This document shows, piece by piece, positions 1 through 7,180 of a stretch of DNA of 14,452 bases (its first letter is position 1; every line of letters starts with the position of its first letter). The notes below the pieces were generated by a model. That model was not told the DNA's origin. It was given only the letters and a program-made list of their open reading frames with translations, and made no database searches. The DNA comes from Gemmatimonadota bacterium. GTDB lineage: Bacteria > Gemmatimonadota > Gemmatimonadetes > Gemmatimonadales > GWC2-71-9. The DNA lies in NCBI GenBank assembly GCA_003220905.1, contig QHTS01000013.1:1-14452 (forward strand), given 5' to 3'. The position numbers were made by a program, and so were the translations under genes.

Positions 1-599
1 CGGTCGCCCAGATCGAACGCCTCCTCTTGCTCGTGTGTGACGAAGATGGTCGTGATCCCGACCCGCTTGATGAGCGCCCGGAGCTCGCGCCGGGTACGCT
101 CGCGCAAGGAAGGGTCCAGGTTCGACAGCGGCTCGTCCAGGAGCAGCACCCGCGGCTCGGGCGCGAGCGCTCGCGCCAGCGCCACGCGCTGCTGCTGTCC
201 CCCCGAGAGCTCCTGCACGCGCCGTCGCTCGAACCCCTCGAGACCCACGAGCGCGAGTACCTCCGCCACCTTGGGGTCGTTCGTCCCTCGTCCCGTGAGT
301 CCAAAGGCGACATTCGCCCCCACGTCGAGGTGCGGGAACAGCGCGTAATGCTGGAACACCATCCCACAGCGTCGCCGTGCGGGCGGCACCGCCGTCACGT
401 CCTCACCCGCGAGTACGATCCGACCGGCGTCGGGGGCCTCGAACCCTCCCAGCAGGCGCAGCACCGTGGTCTTGCCGCTGCCCGAGGGGCCGAGCAGAAC
501 GAGGATCTCACCGCGCGGGATCTCGAGCGACAGCGGCCCGACGGCCACGGTGTGCGACCACTGCTTGCGCACGCCATCCAGGGTGACGAACGCGCTCAT
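1..599 (-). CDS. ABC transporter ATP-binding protein (partial, 3' end outside window)
   Basis: ATPase subunit of an ABC importer; it would hydrolyse ATP on the cytoplasmic face to drive uptake of the ligand delivered by the binding protein encoded just upstream. The 199 visible residues carry the whole nucleotide-binding core: Walker A GPSGSGKT (residues 37-44), Q-loop FQHYALFPHL (Gln83), signature LSGGQQQR (131-138), Walker B VLLLDEP (151-157) and the H-loop THEQEEAF (His189). The motif set resembles the FbpC/PotA group (Fe3+, polyamine, sulfate and similar importers), which usually carries a further C-terminal regulatory domain; that part lies beyond the window edge. The ATG at 599 overlaps the stop of the binding-protein gene as ATGA, so the two are probably translationally coupled. 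The substrate cannot be told from the sequence. The family assignment is secure, the substrate class is not. Confidence 0.93.
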   Translation of the reverse strand, partial: MSAFVTLDGVRKQWSHTVAVGPLSLEIPRGEILVLLGPSGSGKTTVLRLLGGFEAPDAGRIVLAGEDVTAVPPARRRCGMVFQHYALFPHLDVGANVAFGLTGRGTNDPKVAEVLALVGLEGFERRRVQELSGGQQQRVALARALAPEPRVLLLDEPLSNLDPSLRERTRRELRALIKRVGITTIFVTHEQEEAFDLGD

Positions 600-1729
600 C
601 GCCCGTGGTCCCGCACGGTCTGATCCCAGTAGCGCATCCACTCCGCCCCCCGCTCGGCAAGGAGGTCCCAGTCCACGTCGGCGACTTTCATCACGCGCCG
701 CACCTCGCGCGCCCACGGCGGTAGCGAGTCGACGGGGAGATCGAGCCGCCCCGGCAACCGGTAGGCCTCCCGCGTTGCCGCCAGCTGCGCGGCGACGCTG
801 CCCACGTACTCGACGAACGCCAGCGCCTGGGCGCGGTGGCGCGTGTTCCGCACCACGCCGATCGCGTCCTCGATCACCGGCGTGCCGCTCTTCGGGAATA
901 CGTAGCCGAGCGGCAACCCGTCGCGCCTCGAGAGCAGGATGTCCGGCAGGTCCCAGACCGTCACCAGCCCTTCCTGGCGCACGATCTTCTGGTCGAGGAG
1001 CGGACCGTTCAGCACGTATTCCTTGGTCTGGGCGTCGAGCCGGCGCAGCCACAGGAACCCAGCCGCCGTGTCGTGCGTCTGCTGCAGGCCGCGCTCGATG
1101 ATCATGCCCCACACGGCACGCATCGTCCCGGAGGCGAGCGGGTCGCGGATCAGGATCTTGCCCTTCCACCGGGAATCGAGCAGGTCGTCCCAATCGCGAG
1201 GGGCCACGTCCCGCTTCACGGCCTGCTCCGCATACACGATCACCGCGGGCGTTTCGTAGGCGGCGAAGTACAGGTCGCCGGGCGCGCGGCCGTGCGGCTC
1301 GATGGCCACCGCCCAGCTCGGCCGGAACGGCTCGAGCAGCGAGTCGCGCGCGCCGCGCGCGAAGATCGTCGCGGGGCCGCCGAACCACACGTCCGCCTGC
1401 GGATTCGCGCGCTCGGAGCGCAGCCGGTCGTACACCTCCTGCGAGCCCATGTCGAGCCAACGCACGTCGACATCGGGGTGGAGCTGCTCGAAGCGACGCT
1501 CCAGCAGGGTGAGGAGATCGCGGCCGTGGGGAGAGTAGATCACGAGCGGCGTACGACCGTCGCCCTGGCAACCGGTCGAGAGCAGGGCGAGCACGGCAGC
1601 GCCGACGAGCAAGTGCGGAATGCGGAATGCGGAATGCGGAGTTGACTGTGATGGTTCGATCGCTGGTGCCGGCCACGGGACCCGACGCTCGCCCGGACCA
1701 TTCCGCACTCCGCACTCCGCATTCCGCAT
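596..1729 (-). CDS. Extracellular solute-binding lipoprotein, Fe3+-type (AfuA/COG1840-like)
   Basis: Probable periplasmic binding protein of an ABC importer, delivering a small ligand (ferric ion or another anion/cation complex) to the membrane transporter whose ATPase follows with an ATGA overlap. The mature part begins after a hydrophobic stretch and lipobox LSTGC (Cys54 counted from the chosen start). It then follows the type II binding-protein pattern: TPLVIYSPHG near the N-terminus, a DVWFGGPATIFARGA segment, YETPAVIVYAE, and a closing region DAIGVVRNTRHRAQALAFVEYV. The family is inferred from these signatures. The start is uncertain. The frame is open through the palindromic repeat at 1614-1730, and the in-frame start codons are ATG 1729 (inside the repeat), GTG 1708 (also in the repeat) and TTG 1612 (just after it, giving a very short signal peptide). 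None has a convincing Shine-Dalgarno sequence. With ATG 1729 the first 40 or so residues are repeat-encoded. The body of the gene looks intact. Confidence 0.85.
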   Translation of the reverse strand: MRNAECGVRNGPGERRVPWPAPAIEPSQSTPHSAFRIPHLLVGAAVLALLSTGCQGDGRTPLVIYSPHGRDLLTLLERRFEQLHPDVDVRWLDMGSQEVYDRLRSERANPQADVWFGGPATIFARGARDSLLEPFRPSWAVAIEPHGRAPGDLYFAAYETPAVIVYAEQAVKRDVAPRDWDDLLDSRWKGKILIRDPLASGTMRAVWGMIIERGLQQTHDTAAGFLWLRRLDAQTKEYVLNGPLLDQKIVRQEGLVTVWDLPDILLSRRDGLPLGYVFPKSGTPVIEDAIGVVRNTRHRAQALAFVEYVGSVAAQLAATREAYRLPGRLDLPVDSLPPWAREVRRVMKVADVDWDLLAERGAEWMRYWDQTVRDHGR

Positions 1730-1730
1730 T
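1614..1730. repeat. Palindromic intergenic element made of 7-bp repeats (TGCGGAR)
   Basis: Two arms face each other around a 57-bp centre (1643-1699). The left arm (1614-1642) is four head-to-tail copies of TGCGGAA/TGCGGAG. The right arm (1700-1730) is the reverse complement of the same pattern, again four copies, with A/G changes at the seventh base, so the arms pair along about 28 bp with several G-T type mismatches. The element starts at the codon next to the PIG-L stop (1731-1733) and ends where the lipoprotein signal sequence begins, so it fills the gap exactly. Because 7 bp times 3 is one codon-frame cycle, the arms read as the heptapeptides MRNAECG or SAFRIPH. I know such peptides, from memory only, as spurious ends of hypothetical proteins in environmental genomes. 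No transposase is adjacent. Confidence 0.85.
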
Positions 1731-4208
1731 TTATTTCGGCTTGCCCAGGGCCAGGAGATTCGCAAACAACCGATACGCACCAGGGACACCAGCGGGGAGT
1801 TGCCGGAAGAAGCTCAGCCCCGTATAGACATACGTGCCCTTGCCGAGCGCGGCCTCGAGCAGCCCGCCCTGGAGCGGCGGCTCCCCGGGATCGTGCATCT
1901 CGACGAGCGGCGTGTACGCGGGATCCCAGTCGTGCGCGAAATACAGTCCGCGCTCCTGCACCCACCCCCGCCAGTCGTCGGGCCCGATTTCGTTCGGGAC
2001 GTGGAACGCACTGCTCGCGGAGTCCAGGACCGTCACCGCCGCAGTCTCGTCGGTCACACGGTCGTGCGGGCGCGCGATCGAGAGGCGATACGGCGCGAAG
2101 GCGCCGTTCACAAACGGGTATTGCTGGTACTGGACGATCACGAGACCGCCCGCGCGAACGTAGTCCAGGAGCCGCCCGTTGCTCGCGACGAGGGCGGGCT
2201 CGGTCTCGTACGCTCGGCTGCCGATGACGATCGCGTCGTACCGGGAAAGGTCCCCGCGGGCGAGCGTGTCGGGACCGAGGAGCTCGATCGGGACGCCCAC
2301 CGCCTGCAGCGCCTCGGGGACGCGATCGGACGCGCCCCGCACGTAGCCGACGCGTGCCAGCGCCGGCAGCGAGATGCGCGCCGCGCGGAGCTCGGCCGTC
2401 GAGACGTGCACGACCGCGCGCGGCCGGATGTGCGGGTAGTCGATGAGCACGAGCGCCCCGTCGCTCCGCTCGCGGCCTCCGCCGAGCGCGGCGGCCTTGA
2501 GCTCGTATGCACCGGGGCGGACCGCCGCCGGAGGCGCGATGGTGATCGACAGGCTCTTCGATTCGTCCTCGCGCTCGAACGAGAGGCTGTCCGGCTGCAG
2601 CGTCGTCCAACCCGGGGGCGCCGTCAGGGCGATCCGGGCGACGGCCGGCCCGCGCGTGCGGTTGGTCACCGTGATCGTGAAGTGCCGGAGGCCTCCAGCC
2701 GCCCCGTCCACTGGCCACACCACGAGCTCCGGGGTCACCGCGACGTCGAACGGTCGAGTCACGAACAGCGGCCGCCGCACCTCGCCGGTGCGTTGATCAC
2801 GATAGCGGTACACCACCTCGCGAGACAGCGTCAGCGGCTGGCCCGCGATCGTGAGCCGCACGGTCATCTGAACGGGCGGGGGCTCGAACGGCAATCCCCG
2901 CCACGCGGCCGGCACGCCGCTCCAGTCGTACAGGGCGCCGGCCAGCGGCCGTCGCAGGAAGTACGCCTGCGACCGTGGCGCATCGGTCGCCACCGTGACG
3001 GCGAAGCGACGCGTAGCGAGCGTGCCCGTCGGCACGGGGGCGCTCACGGGGTCCAGCCGCTCGACCTTCCACCCCGCCGGCGCCCCCAGCTCCATTCCGT
3101 CGAGCGTGACGCCTGCGTCCCCGGCGTTCCACACGCTCGTCTCCACCTGGACGCGCTCACCCGGAATCACGATGCCGTCGTCGGCGAAGCCGTCGATCGC
3201 CACGCCCGCTGCGGCGGCGAGCGCCTCCTCGAGAATCGCCTGTTGCCCGGAATCCGCGGCGCCGAGCTCACGCAGGGCGCGCCCGAGCAGCGGAGCGATC
3301 ACGTCGGGTCGCGTCGGGTTGAGCTGCACGCGCGCCGAATCGATCAACCCGGCGTAGCGGACCTTGCCCGGGAACAGCGTATCCACCCCTGCGAACAGAC
3401 CGTCCCCATCTCTCGTCTCTCGTCCCCGCTCCCGCCATTCGACAAACGCGAGCCGACCGATCCTCGGCCCCGGTTGCTCGAGCTGCCCCTCGTCCTGCGA
3501 GCGATGCCGGCTCCGGCCCGCCATGGCGATCTGGTGATAGGACCGACCCTCCACGGGGTCGAGCCATCCCGCGTCGAGCCGCAGGGTAGCGCTCGCGGTG
3601 TCGACGTAGAGGGAGCGGTACAGCTTCACCGGCCCCCAGCTCGAGTCGCGCAGCGCCTCGAACGCCTGGCGCGCGAGGAGGCCGGCCACTTGATGCTGGC
3701 CGTGGCCGTCGCGCGGCGTCCCGGAGAACACGGACACGATGATCTGGGGACGGAACCGGCGCACGACGTCGAGCACGTCCTTGAGCACGGAGTCGCGCGG
3801 CCAGAAGCGCAGCGCCTCCTCCAGCGTCTTGGAATACCCGAAGTCGTAGGCGCGCGTGAAGAATTGACGGGCGCCGTCGATCCGCCGGGCGGCGAGCAGC
3901 TCTTCCGAGCGGATGATGCCGAGCTCGGGACCGAGCTCGGGACCGATGAGGTTCTGCCCCCCCTCGCCGCGGCTGAGCGACAGGTAGGCCACCTGCGCGC
4001 CCATCCCCCGGGCGAACAGGGCGACGAGGTCCGAATATTCGTCGTCGGGGTGGGCGCCGATCATCAGCACCCGCTTGTTCGCGCCGAGCTGCTTGAGCGC
4101 GCCCGCCAACATCGCGACGCCGCCGGTGCCGGGTGGAGCGAACTGCCCCACGGCCGACCCGACGGCGCCGAACAACAGAGCTAGGCTAGTCCCGAGCGCG
4201 CGCCGCAC
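1731..4208 (-). CDS. Secreted PIG-L/LmbE-family deacetylase with C-terminal accessory domains
   Basis: Predicted exported zinc-dependent N-deacetylase of the PIG-L family, whose members remove acetyl groups from N-acetylglucosamine-type sugars; the actual substrate is unknown. The 825-residue protein starts with a signal peptide (residues 1 to about 22, VRRALGTSLALLFGAVGSAV). The catalytic domain follows, with the AHPDDE motif at 52-57 (His and Asp zinc ligands plus the general-base Asp), SRGEGGQN at 79-86 and the third ligand in DGHGQHQ at 167-173. A beta-rich middle region (about 340-590) looks like NEW3-type immunoglobulin-like domains, for example TITVTNRTRGPAVARIALTA at 511-530. The last 200 residues (RYDAIVIGSRAYE, DYVRAGGLVIVQYQQYP) resemble a class I glutamine-amidotransferase-like fold. 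The GTG start at 4208 shares one base with the stop of the amidohydrolase gene (TAGTG), suggesting coupled translation; frames upstream of it encode no plausible protein. Small oddities are a 12-bp direct repeat at 3921-3944 (GPELGPEL) and a purine-rich patch encoding ERGRETRDGDG near 261-270. Confidence 0.88.
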   Translation of the reverse strand: MRRALGTSLALLFGAVGSAVGQFAPPGTGGVAMLAGALKQLGANKRVLMIGAHPDDEYSDLVALFARGMGAQVAYLSLSRGEGGQNLIGPELGPELGIIRSEELLAARRIDGARQFFTRAYDFGYSKTLEEALRFWPRDSVLKDVLDVVRRFRPQIIVSVFSGTPRDGHGQHQVAGLLARQAFEALRDSSWGPVKLYRSLYVDTASATLRLDAGWLDPVEGRSYHQIAMAGRSRHRSQDEGQLEQPGPRIGRLAFVEWRERGRETRDGDGLFAGVDTLFPGKVRYAGLIDSARVQLNPTRPDVIAPLLGRALRELGAADSGQQAILEEALAAAAGVAIDGFADDGIVIPGERVQVETSVWNAGDAGVTLDGMELGAPAGWKVERLDPVSAPVPTGTLATRRFAVTVATDAPRSQAYFLRRPLAGALYDWSGVPAAWRGLPFEPPPVQMTVRLTIAGQPLTLSREVVYRYRDQRTGEVRRPLFVTRPFDVAVTPELVVWPVDGAAGGLRHFTITVTNRTRGPAVARIALTAPPGWTTLQPDSLSFEREDESKSLSITIAPPAAVRPGAYELKAAALGGGRERSDGALVLIDYPHIRPRAVVHVSTAELRAARISLPALARVGYVRGASDRVPEALQAVGVPIELLGPDTLARGDLSRYDAIVIGSRAYETEPALVASNGRLLDYVRAGGLVIVQYQQYPFVNGAFAPYRLSIARPHDRVTDETAAVTVLDSASSAFHVPNEIGPDDWRGWVQERGLYFAHDWDPAYTPLVEMHDPGEPPLQGGLLEAALGKGTYVYTGLSFFRQLPAGVPGAYRLFANLLALGKPK

Positions 4209-5518
4209 TATGGCGAAAGATAAGTGACCCCGCCCTTCATAACGAATCGCACGCGCGACAGTTCCGCGACATCCTTCAACGGGTCCCCCGGCACCGCGAC
4301 CAGGTCCGCGTACGCACCGGCGGCGACGACCCCCAGGTCCCGTTGCCCCAGCAGCTCGGCCGCGAGCGACGTCCCCGACTTGATCGCCTGCATCGGGGTC
4401 ATACCGTACTGCACGTAGTACTCGAACTCCTTCGCCTGGTTGAGCTCGGTCCAGGGGAATCCACCGACGTCCGTTCCTAACACGATCCGGACACCCTTCT
4501 TGACCCCCCGGGTGAAGGCCCGACGCTGGTGCTCCACCATCGGGCCCCACGGGCCGCCGCGCGGCCCCGCGACGTAGTAGGCCACCGTCACCGTCGGCAC
4601 CCAATACACGCCCTTGGCGACGAGGACCTCGAGCAGCGAATCCGTCATACCGTCGCCGTGCTCGATCGTGTTCACGCCGGCGCGGAGCGCCGCCGCGATG
4701 CCGTCCGACCCGATCGCGTGGGCCGCCACTTTGCGACCGAGGCGGTGCGCCTCGTCCACGAGGGCGCGCGCCTCGTCGTCGGTGAAGTTGACCCAGCTGT
4801 GGAGCACCGAGTCCGGGGCGGGCCCGAAGTAGTAGCGGCGATCACTGTAGTACTTGATCCAGTCCGCGCCGTGGGCCACCTGCTGGCGGACGGCCAGCCG
4901 CGCGCCCTCCACGCCGTCCACCGGCTGCACGCCGTGCGGCAGCTCCAGCTCCCAGTTGTCGGAGACGATCGGGTACATGCCCGTGGGCGCCATGGCGCGG
5001 GTCGCAGCGAAGATCCGGGGGCCGGGGATCTCGCCCCGATCCACGGCGCGCCGCACGTCCACGTCGGCGTACATCGCGCCCTCGGTCTCAAGGTCGCGGA
5101 TGGCCGTAAACCCGTGCTCCAGTGCGATGCGGGCGTTGCGGGCGGCGAGAATCGCGCGATACGGCGTCGACTCGTACAGCAGCTGCTCGTTGTAAGACTC
5201 CGCCGTGGGGTCGCCCTGGAGCAGCAGGTGTGTGTGCGCGTCGATGAATCCCGGCAGCACCGTCATCTGCGACAGATCGATCACCCGGGCGCCCCGCGCC
5301 TGCCCCTGGACCTGCGCCAGCGGGCCGACCGCCTTGATCCGGTCTCCCTCGATCAGGATGCCGACGCCCGATTGCGGCGCGTCGGAGCGACCGTCGATCA
5401 GGCGGCCGGCCTTGATGAGAACCGGGGCCGCGGGCGGGGCGGGCCGGAGGGGGGGCGCCTGCGCCGAAGCCGTCGTCGCGACGGCGAGCGTGGCGTACAG
5501 GACGAAACTGGGGCGCAT
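4208..5518 (-). CDS. Secreted metal-dependent amidohydrolase (imidazolonepropionase-like)
   Basis: Exported hydrolase of the amidohydrolase superfamily (COG1228-like), a binuclear or mononuclear metal enzyme that cleaves C-N bonds in cyclic imides, dipeptides or related compounds; the substrate cannot be predicted. The 436-residue protein has a signal peptide (MRPSFVLYATLAVATTASA, cleavage before QAPP) and a small beta domain (34-85). The TIM barrel carries the HxH metal motif FIDAHTH (His95, His97), a candidate carboxylated lysine in DWIKYYSD (Lys222), His267 in AAHAIGSDG, His287 in NTIEHGDG, and the catalytic Asp350 in VLGTDVGG. The barrel is complete and the length is normal for the family. 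A strong Shine-Dalgarno (AAGGAGG about 4 bases before the ATG) fixes the start at 5518. This is the first gene of the leftward cluster, and its stop overlaps the GTG of the PIG-L gene. Confidence 0.92.
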   Translation of the reverse strand: MRPSFVLYATLAVATTASAQAPPLRPAPPAAPVLIKAGRLIDGRSDAPQSGVGILIEGDRIKAVGPLAQVQGQARGARVIDLSQMTVLPGFIDAHTHLLLQGDPTAESYNEQLLYESTPYRAILAARNARIALEHGFTAIRDLETEGAMYADVDVRRAVDRGEIPGPRIFAATRAMAPTGMYPIVSDNWELELPHGVQPVDGVEGARLAVRQQVAHGADWIKYYSDRRYYFGPAPDSVLHSWVNFTDDEARALVDEAHRLGRKVAAHAIGSDGIAAALRAGVNTIEHGDGMTDSLLEVLVAKGVYWVPTVTVAYYVAGPRGGPWGPMVEHQRRAFTRGVKKGVRIVLGTDVGGFPWTELNQAKEFEYYVQYGMTPMQAIKSGTSLAAELLGQRDLGVVAAGAYADLVAVPGDPLKDVAELSRVRFVMKGGVTYLSP

Positions 5519-5543
5519 CGGGCCTCCTTCCGGGACGTGGCGC

Positions 5544-5571
5544 AATCTCCTCGTGACCGCTTCCCTGTCAA
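5544..5571 (-). promoter_or_regulatory. Candidate promoter for the leftward amidohydrolase/PIG-L cluster
   Basis: On the minus strand a perfect TTGACA (5571-5566) is followed after 16 bases by GAGATT (5549-5544), a weak -10 match. The expected transcript would start near 5537, about 20 bases before the ATG at 5518, and include its strong ribosome-binding site. It overlaps the candidate rightward promoter. The assignment rests on the -35 match and position only. Confidence 0.4.
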
Positions 5572-5581
5572 GCCTTAGATT
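5553..5581 (+). promoter_or_regulatory. Candidate promoter for the zinc-ribbon/rhomboid genes
   Basis: GTGACC (5553-5558) and TAGATT (5576-5581) are separated by 17 bases, with four of six consensus matches in each box. A start near 5588 would give a leader of about 19 bases containing the GGAGG at 5597-5601. The two divergent candidate promoters overlap within less than 40 bp, so the two directions may compete or be co-regulated. Confidence 0.35.
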
Positions 5582-5594
5582 GGGAGACTCTCCA

Positions 5595-5601
5595 ACGGAG
5601 G
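5595..5601 (+). promoter_or_regulatory. Ribosome-binding site that fixes a GTG start
   Basis: ACGGAGG lies five bases before the GTG at 5607. The reading frame is open further upstream (to 5205), but that part is antisense to the amidohydrolase gene. This site, together with the cysteine motif that begins right after the GTG, sets the start. The same ACGGAGGCAA string precedes both M20 gene starts (9057 and 10402). Confidence 0.75.
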
Positions 5602-5606
5602 CAACC

Positions 5607-6500
5607 GTGGCCGTCCGCGTGACCTGCCAGTGCGGGACGTCGTACGAGCTGAAGGACGAGTTTGCCGGACGCTTGGTGAAGTGCCCCCAATGCGGGCGAG
5701 AAAACCGCGTACCCGGCGTCGCGCCCGCGGCCGCCGTCCAGCCCCAGGCGGATCCGGTGTTCGACCGCGACGTCTTCCTCCTGCGGCAGCAGCTGCTCCG
5801 GATCTCGGAGAAGTACGACGTGGCGGACGAGCAGGGGAAGAAAATCGTGTTCGTCGAGCGCCCGGCGCACCTGCTGCGTAACGTCGGGGCGCTGCTCGCG
5901 GCGCTCGCCGCCGCAGGGGCCGTGGGGGTGGGGTTCGGGATACTGTCCGACATGGCCAAGGGCACCGCGTTCGAGGGCGTCCTGGCCGCGCTCGCGGTGA
6001 TCGGCGCAATCGTCGCCCTGATCGCCGTCGGCGTCGGCCTGTCCGCCAAGCGGCACGTGACCTTCTATCGCGACGAAACGAAGCGCGACAAGCTGCTCGA
6101 CGTGCTGCAGGACCGGAAGTGGCAGCCGATTACGGCCACCTACACGGTGCGCGACCGGTCGGGGCGCACGATGGCGCTCCTGTGGAAGAACTATCTGTAC
6201 AACGTCGTCCGGAAGCGCTGGTACGTGAAAGCCCCGGACGGCACGACACGGTACGTCGCGAAAGAAGACTCCGTCATCCTCTCGCTCTTGCGCCGGCTCC
6301 TCGGGCCGCTGTTCGGTCTGTTGCGGACCAACTTCATCATCGTGCGCAACGGCTCGGAGGACGTCGTAGGCGAGTTCAACCGCAAGTTCACGCTCCTCGA
6401 CCGCTACGTGCTCGATCTCAAGGCGGACCGGGCTCGTGAGCTGGACCGCCGCGTGGCGCTCGCGCTCGGAGTCATGCTCGACACCGGTGAGCGACGGTGA
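5607..6500 (+). CDS. Zinc-ribbon membrane protein with scramblase/LURP-one-like domain
   Basis: Membrane protein of 297 residues with no experimentally obvious role. The N-terminus is a zinc ribbon: CQC (Cys7, Cys9) and CPQC (Cys26, Cys29), followed by a short alanine/proline linker. The rest resembles the phospholipid-scramblase / LURP-one-related fold: RDVFLLRQQLLRISEKYDVADEQG (about 55-77), HVTFYRDETKRDKLLDVL (150-167), a glycine-containing strand VRDRSGRTMALLWKNY (181-196) and the closing helix DRRVALALGVMLD (280-292). Two hydrophobic stretches (about 93-113 and 124-146) form a probable transmembrane hairpin inserted inside the domain. Proteins of this fold bind membranes, and some move lipids between leaflets; whether this one does is unknown. 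Its TGA overlaps the GTG of the rhomboid gene (GTGA), so the two products are probably made together. The fold call is from remembered pattern, not a search. Confidence 0.72.
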   Translation: MAVRVTCQCGTSYELKDEFAGRLVKCPQCGRENRVPGVAPAAAVQPQADPVFDRDVFLLRQQLLRISEKYDVADEQGKKIVFVERPAHLLRNVGALLAALAAAGAVGVGFGILSDMAKGTAFEGVLAALAVIGAIVALIAVGVGLSAKRHVTFYRDETKRDKLLDVLQDRKWQPITATYTVRDRSGRTMALLWKNYLYNVVRKRWYVKAPDGTTRYVAKEDSVILSLLRRLLGPLFGLLRTNFIIVRNGSEDVVGEFNRKFTLLDRYVLDLKADRARELDRRVALALGVMLDTGERR

Positions 6501-7171
6501 GCGACGAGCGGGAAAAGCCGATCGTCATCACCCCCGACATGCTCGCGACGAGGGCCGACACCCGCGTCGATTTCGAGCGCGGCATGCGCACCGCGCCGCC
6601 GCTCATCCTCGTGCTCATCGCCGCGAACGTGGCGCTGTTCGGCTGGGAGCTCGCCGCGGGGGCGCTCGCGAGCCGTGAAAGCATCGTGGAGGCGGGCGCC
6701 CTGGTGCGCGATCGGGTGCTCGCCGGCGAGTGGTGGCGGCTGGTCAGCGCCACCTTCCTGCACGCCGGGTGGGATCACCTCCTCGGCAACTGCCTGGTGC
6801 TCTATGTGGTGGGGATGGCCTGCGAGCACGCCTTCGGCTTCGTGCGGACGGCCGTCGTGTACTTCACCAGCGGTCTCACGGGCTCGCTGCTCTCCGGCGC
6901 CCTGTCACCCGGACCGTCGGTCGGCGCGTCGGGCGCGATCTTCGGCGTCGTGGCGGCGGTGGTCGTCGTCTTGTACCGCCACCAGAAGCGCTTCTACCTG
7001 CGGGACAAGCGGATCGGCTTCGTGCTCCTGGTTTGGGCGGCGTACCAGATCTCGACGGGCCTCCTGAACCCCTACATCGACAACTACGGACACCTCGGGG
7101 GATTCGCGGGCGGCGCGACCGCCGCGTTGCTGCTCGAGCCGAGCCTCTTGTCCGGGCGCTCCACAGGGTAG
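6497..7171 (+). CDS. Rhomboid-family intramembrane serine protease
   Basis: Predicted six-helix membrane protease that cleaves transmembrane segments of other proteins within the bilayer. The 224-residue sequence shows the family hallmarks in order: WWRLVSATFLHAGWDHLLGN (79-98), whose His and Asn help form the oxyanion hole; GASGAIFG with the nucleophile Ser145; and YGHLGGFAGG with the catalytic His199. Hydrophobic helices surround these motifs, for example PPLILVLIAANVALFGW near 34-50 and FVLLVWAAYQI near 175-185. The catalytic dyad is intact, so it should be active. The GTG start at 6497 overlaps the preceding stop (GTGA) and has only a weak ribosome site, consistent with translational coupling. 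The upstream membrane protein, with two transmembrane helices and a soluble zinc ribbon, is an obvious candidate partner or substrate, but this is inference from gene order. Confidence 0.93.
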   Translation: MSDEREKPIVITPDMLATRADTRVDFERGMRTAPPLILVLIAANVALFGWELAAGALASRESIVEAGALVRDRVLAGEWWRLVSATFLHAGWDHLLGNCLVLYVVGMACEHAFGFVRTAVVYFTSGLTGSLLSGALSPGPSVGASGAIFGVVAAVVVVLYRHQKRFYLRDKRIGFVLLVWAAYQISTGLLNPYIDNYGHLGGFAGGATAALLLEPSLLSGRSTG

Positions 7172-7180
7172 ATTGGGGCT

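Noticed and set aside
1614..1642. Short regular repeats as a possible CRISPR array
   Set aside because: The units are 7 bp and contiguous with no spacers, and no cas genes are present.
1643..1699. GGTTCGATC in the centre of the repeat element as part of a tRNA T-arm
   Set aside because: No acceptor, D or anticodon stems can be drawn around it; a short chance match.
3921..3944. 12-bp perfect direct repeat (GAGCTCGGGACC twice) as a meaningful duplication
   Set aside because: It encodes GPELGPEL, which fits the usual loop sequence after the GEGGQN motif in this family as I remember it; probably ordinary coding sequence.
1620..4184. An 854-codon open frame on the plus strand opposite the PIG-L gene
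   Set aside because: It has no family features and is arginine/proline/histidine-rich as expected from the antisense of GC-rich coding DNA. The minus-strand frame carries clear catalytic motifs.
4209..4604. An upstream extension of the PIG-L frame to 4604
   Set aside because: The extension overlaps the amidohydrolase gene in another frame and is low-complexity; the signal peptide starts right at the GTG at 4208.
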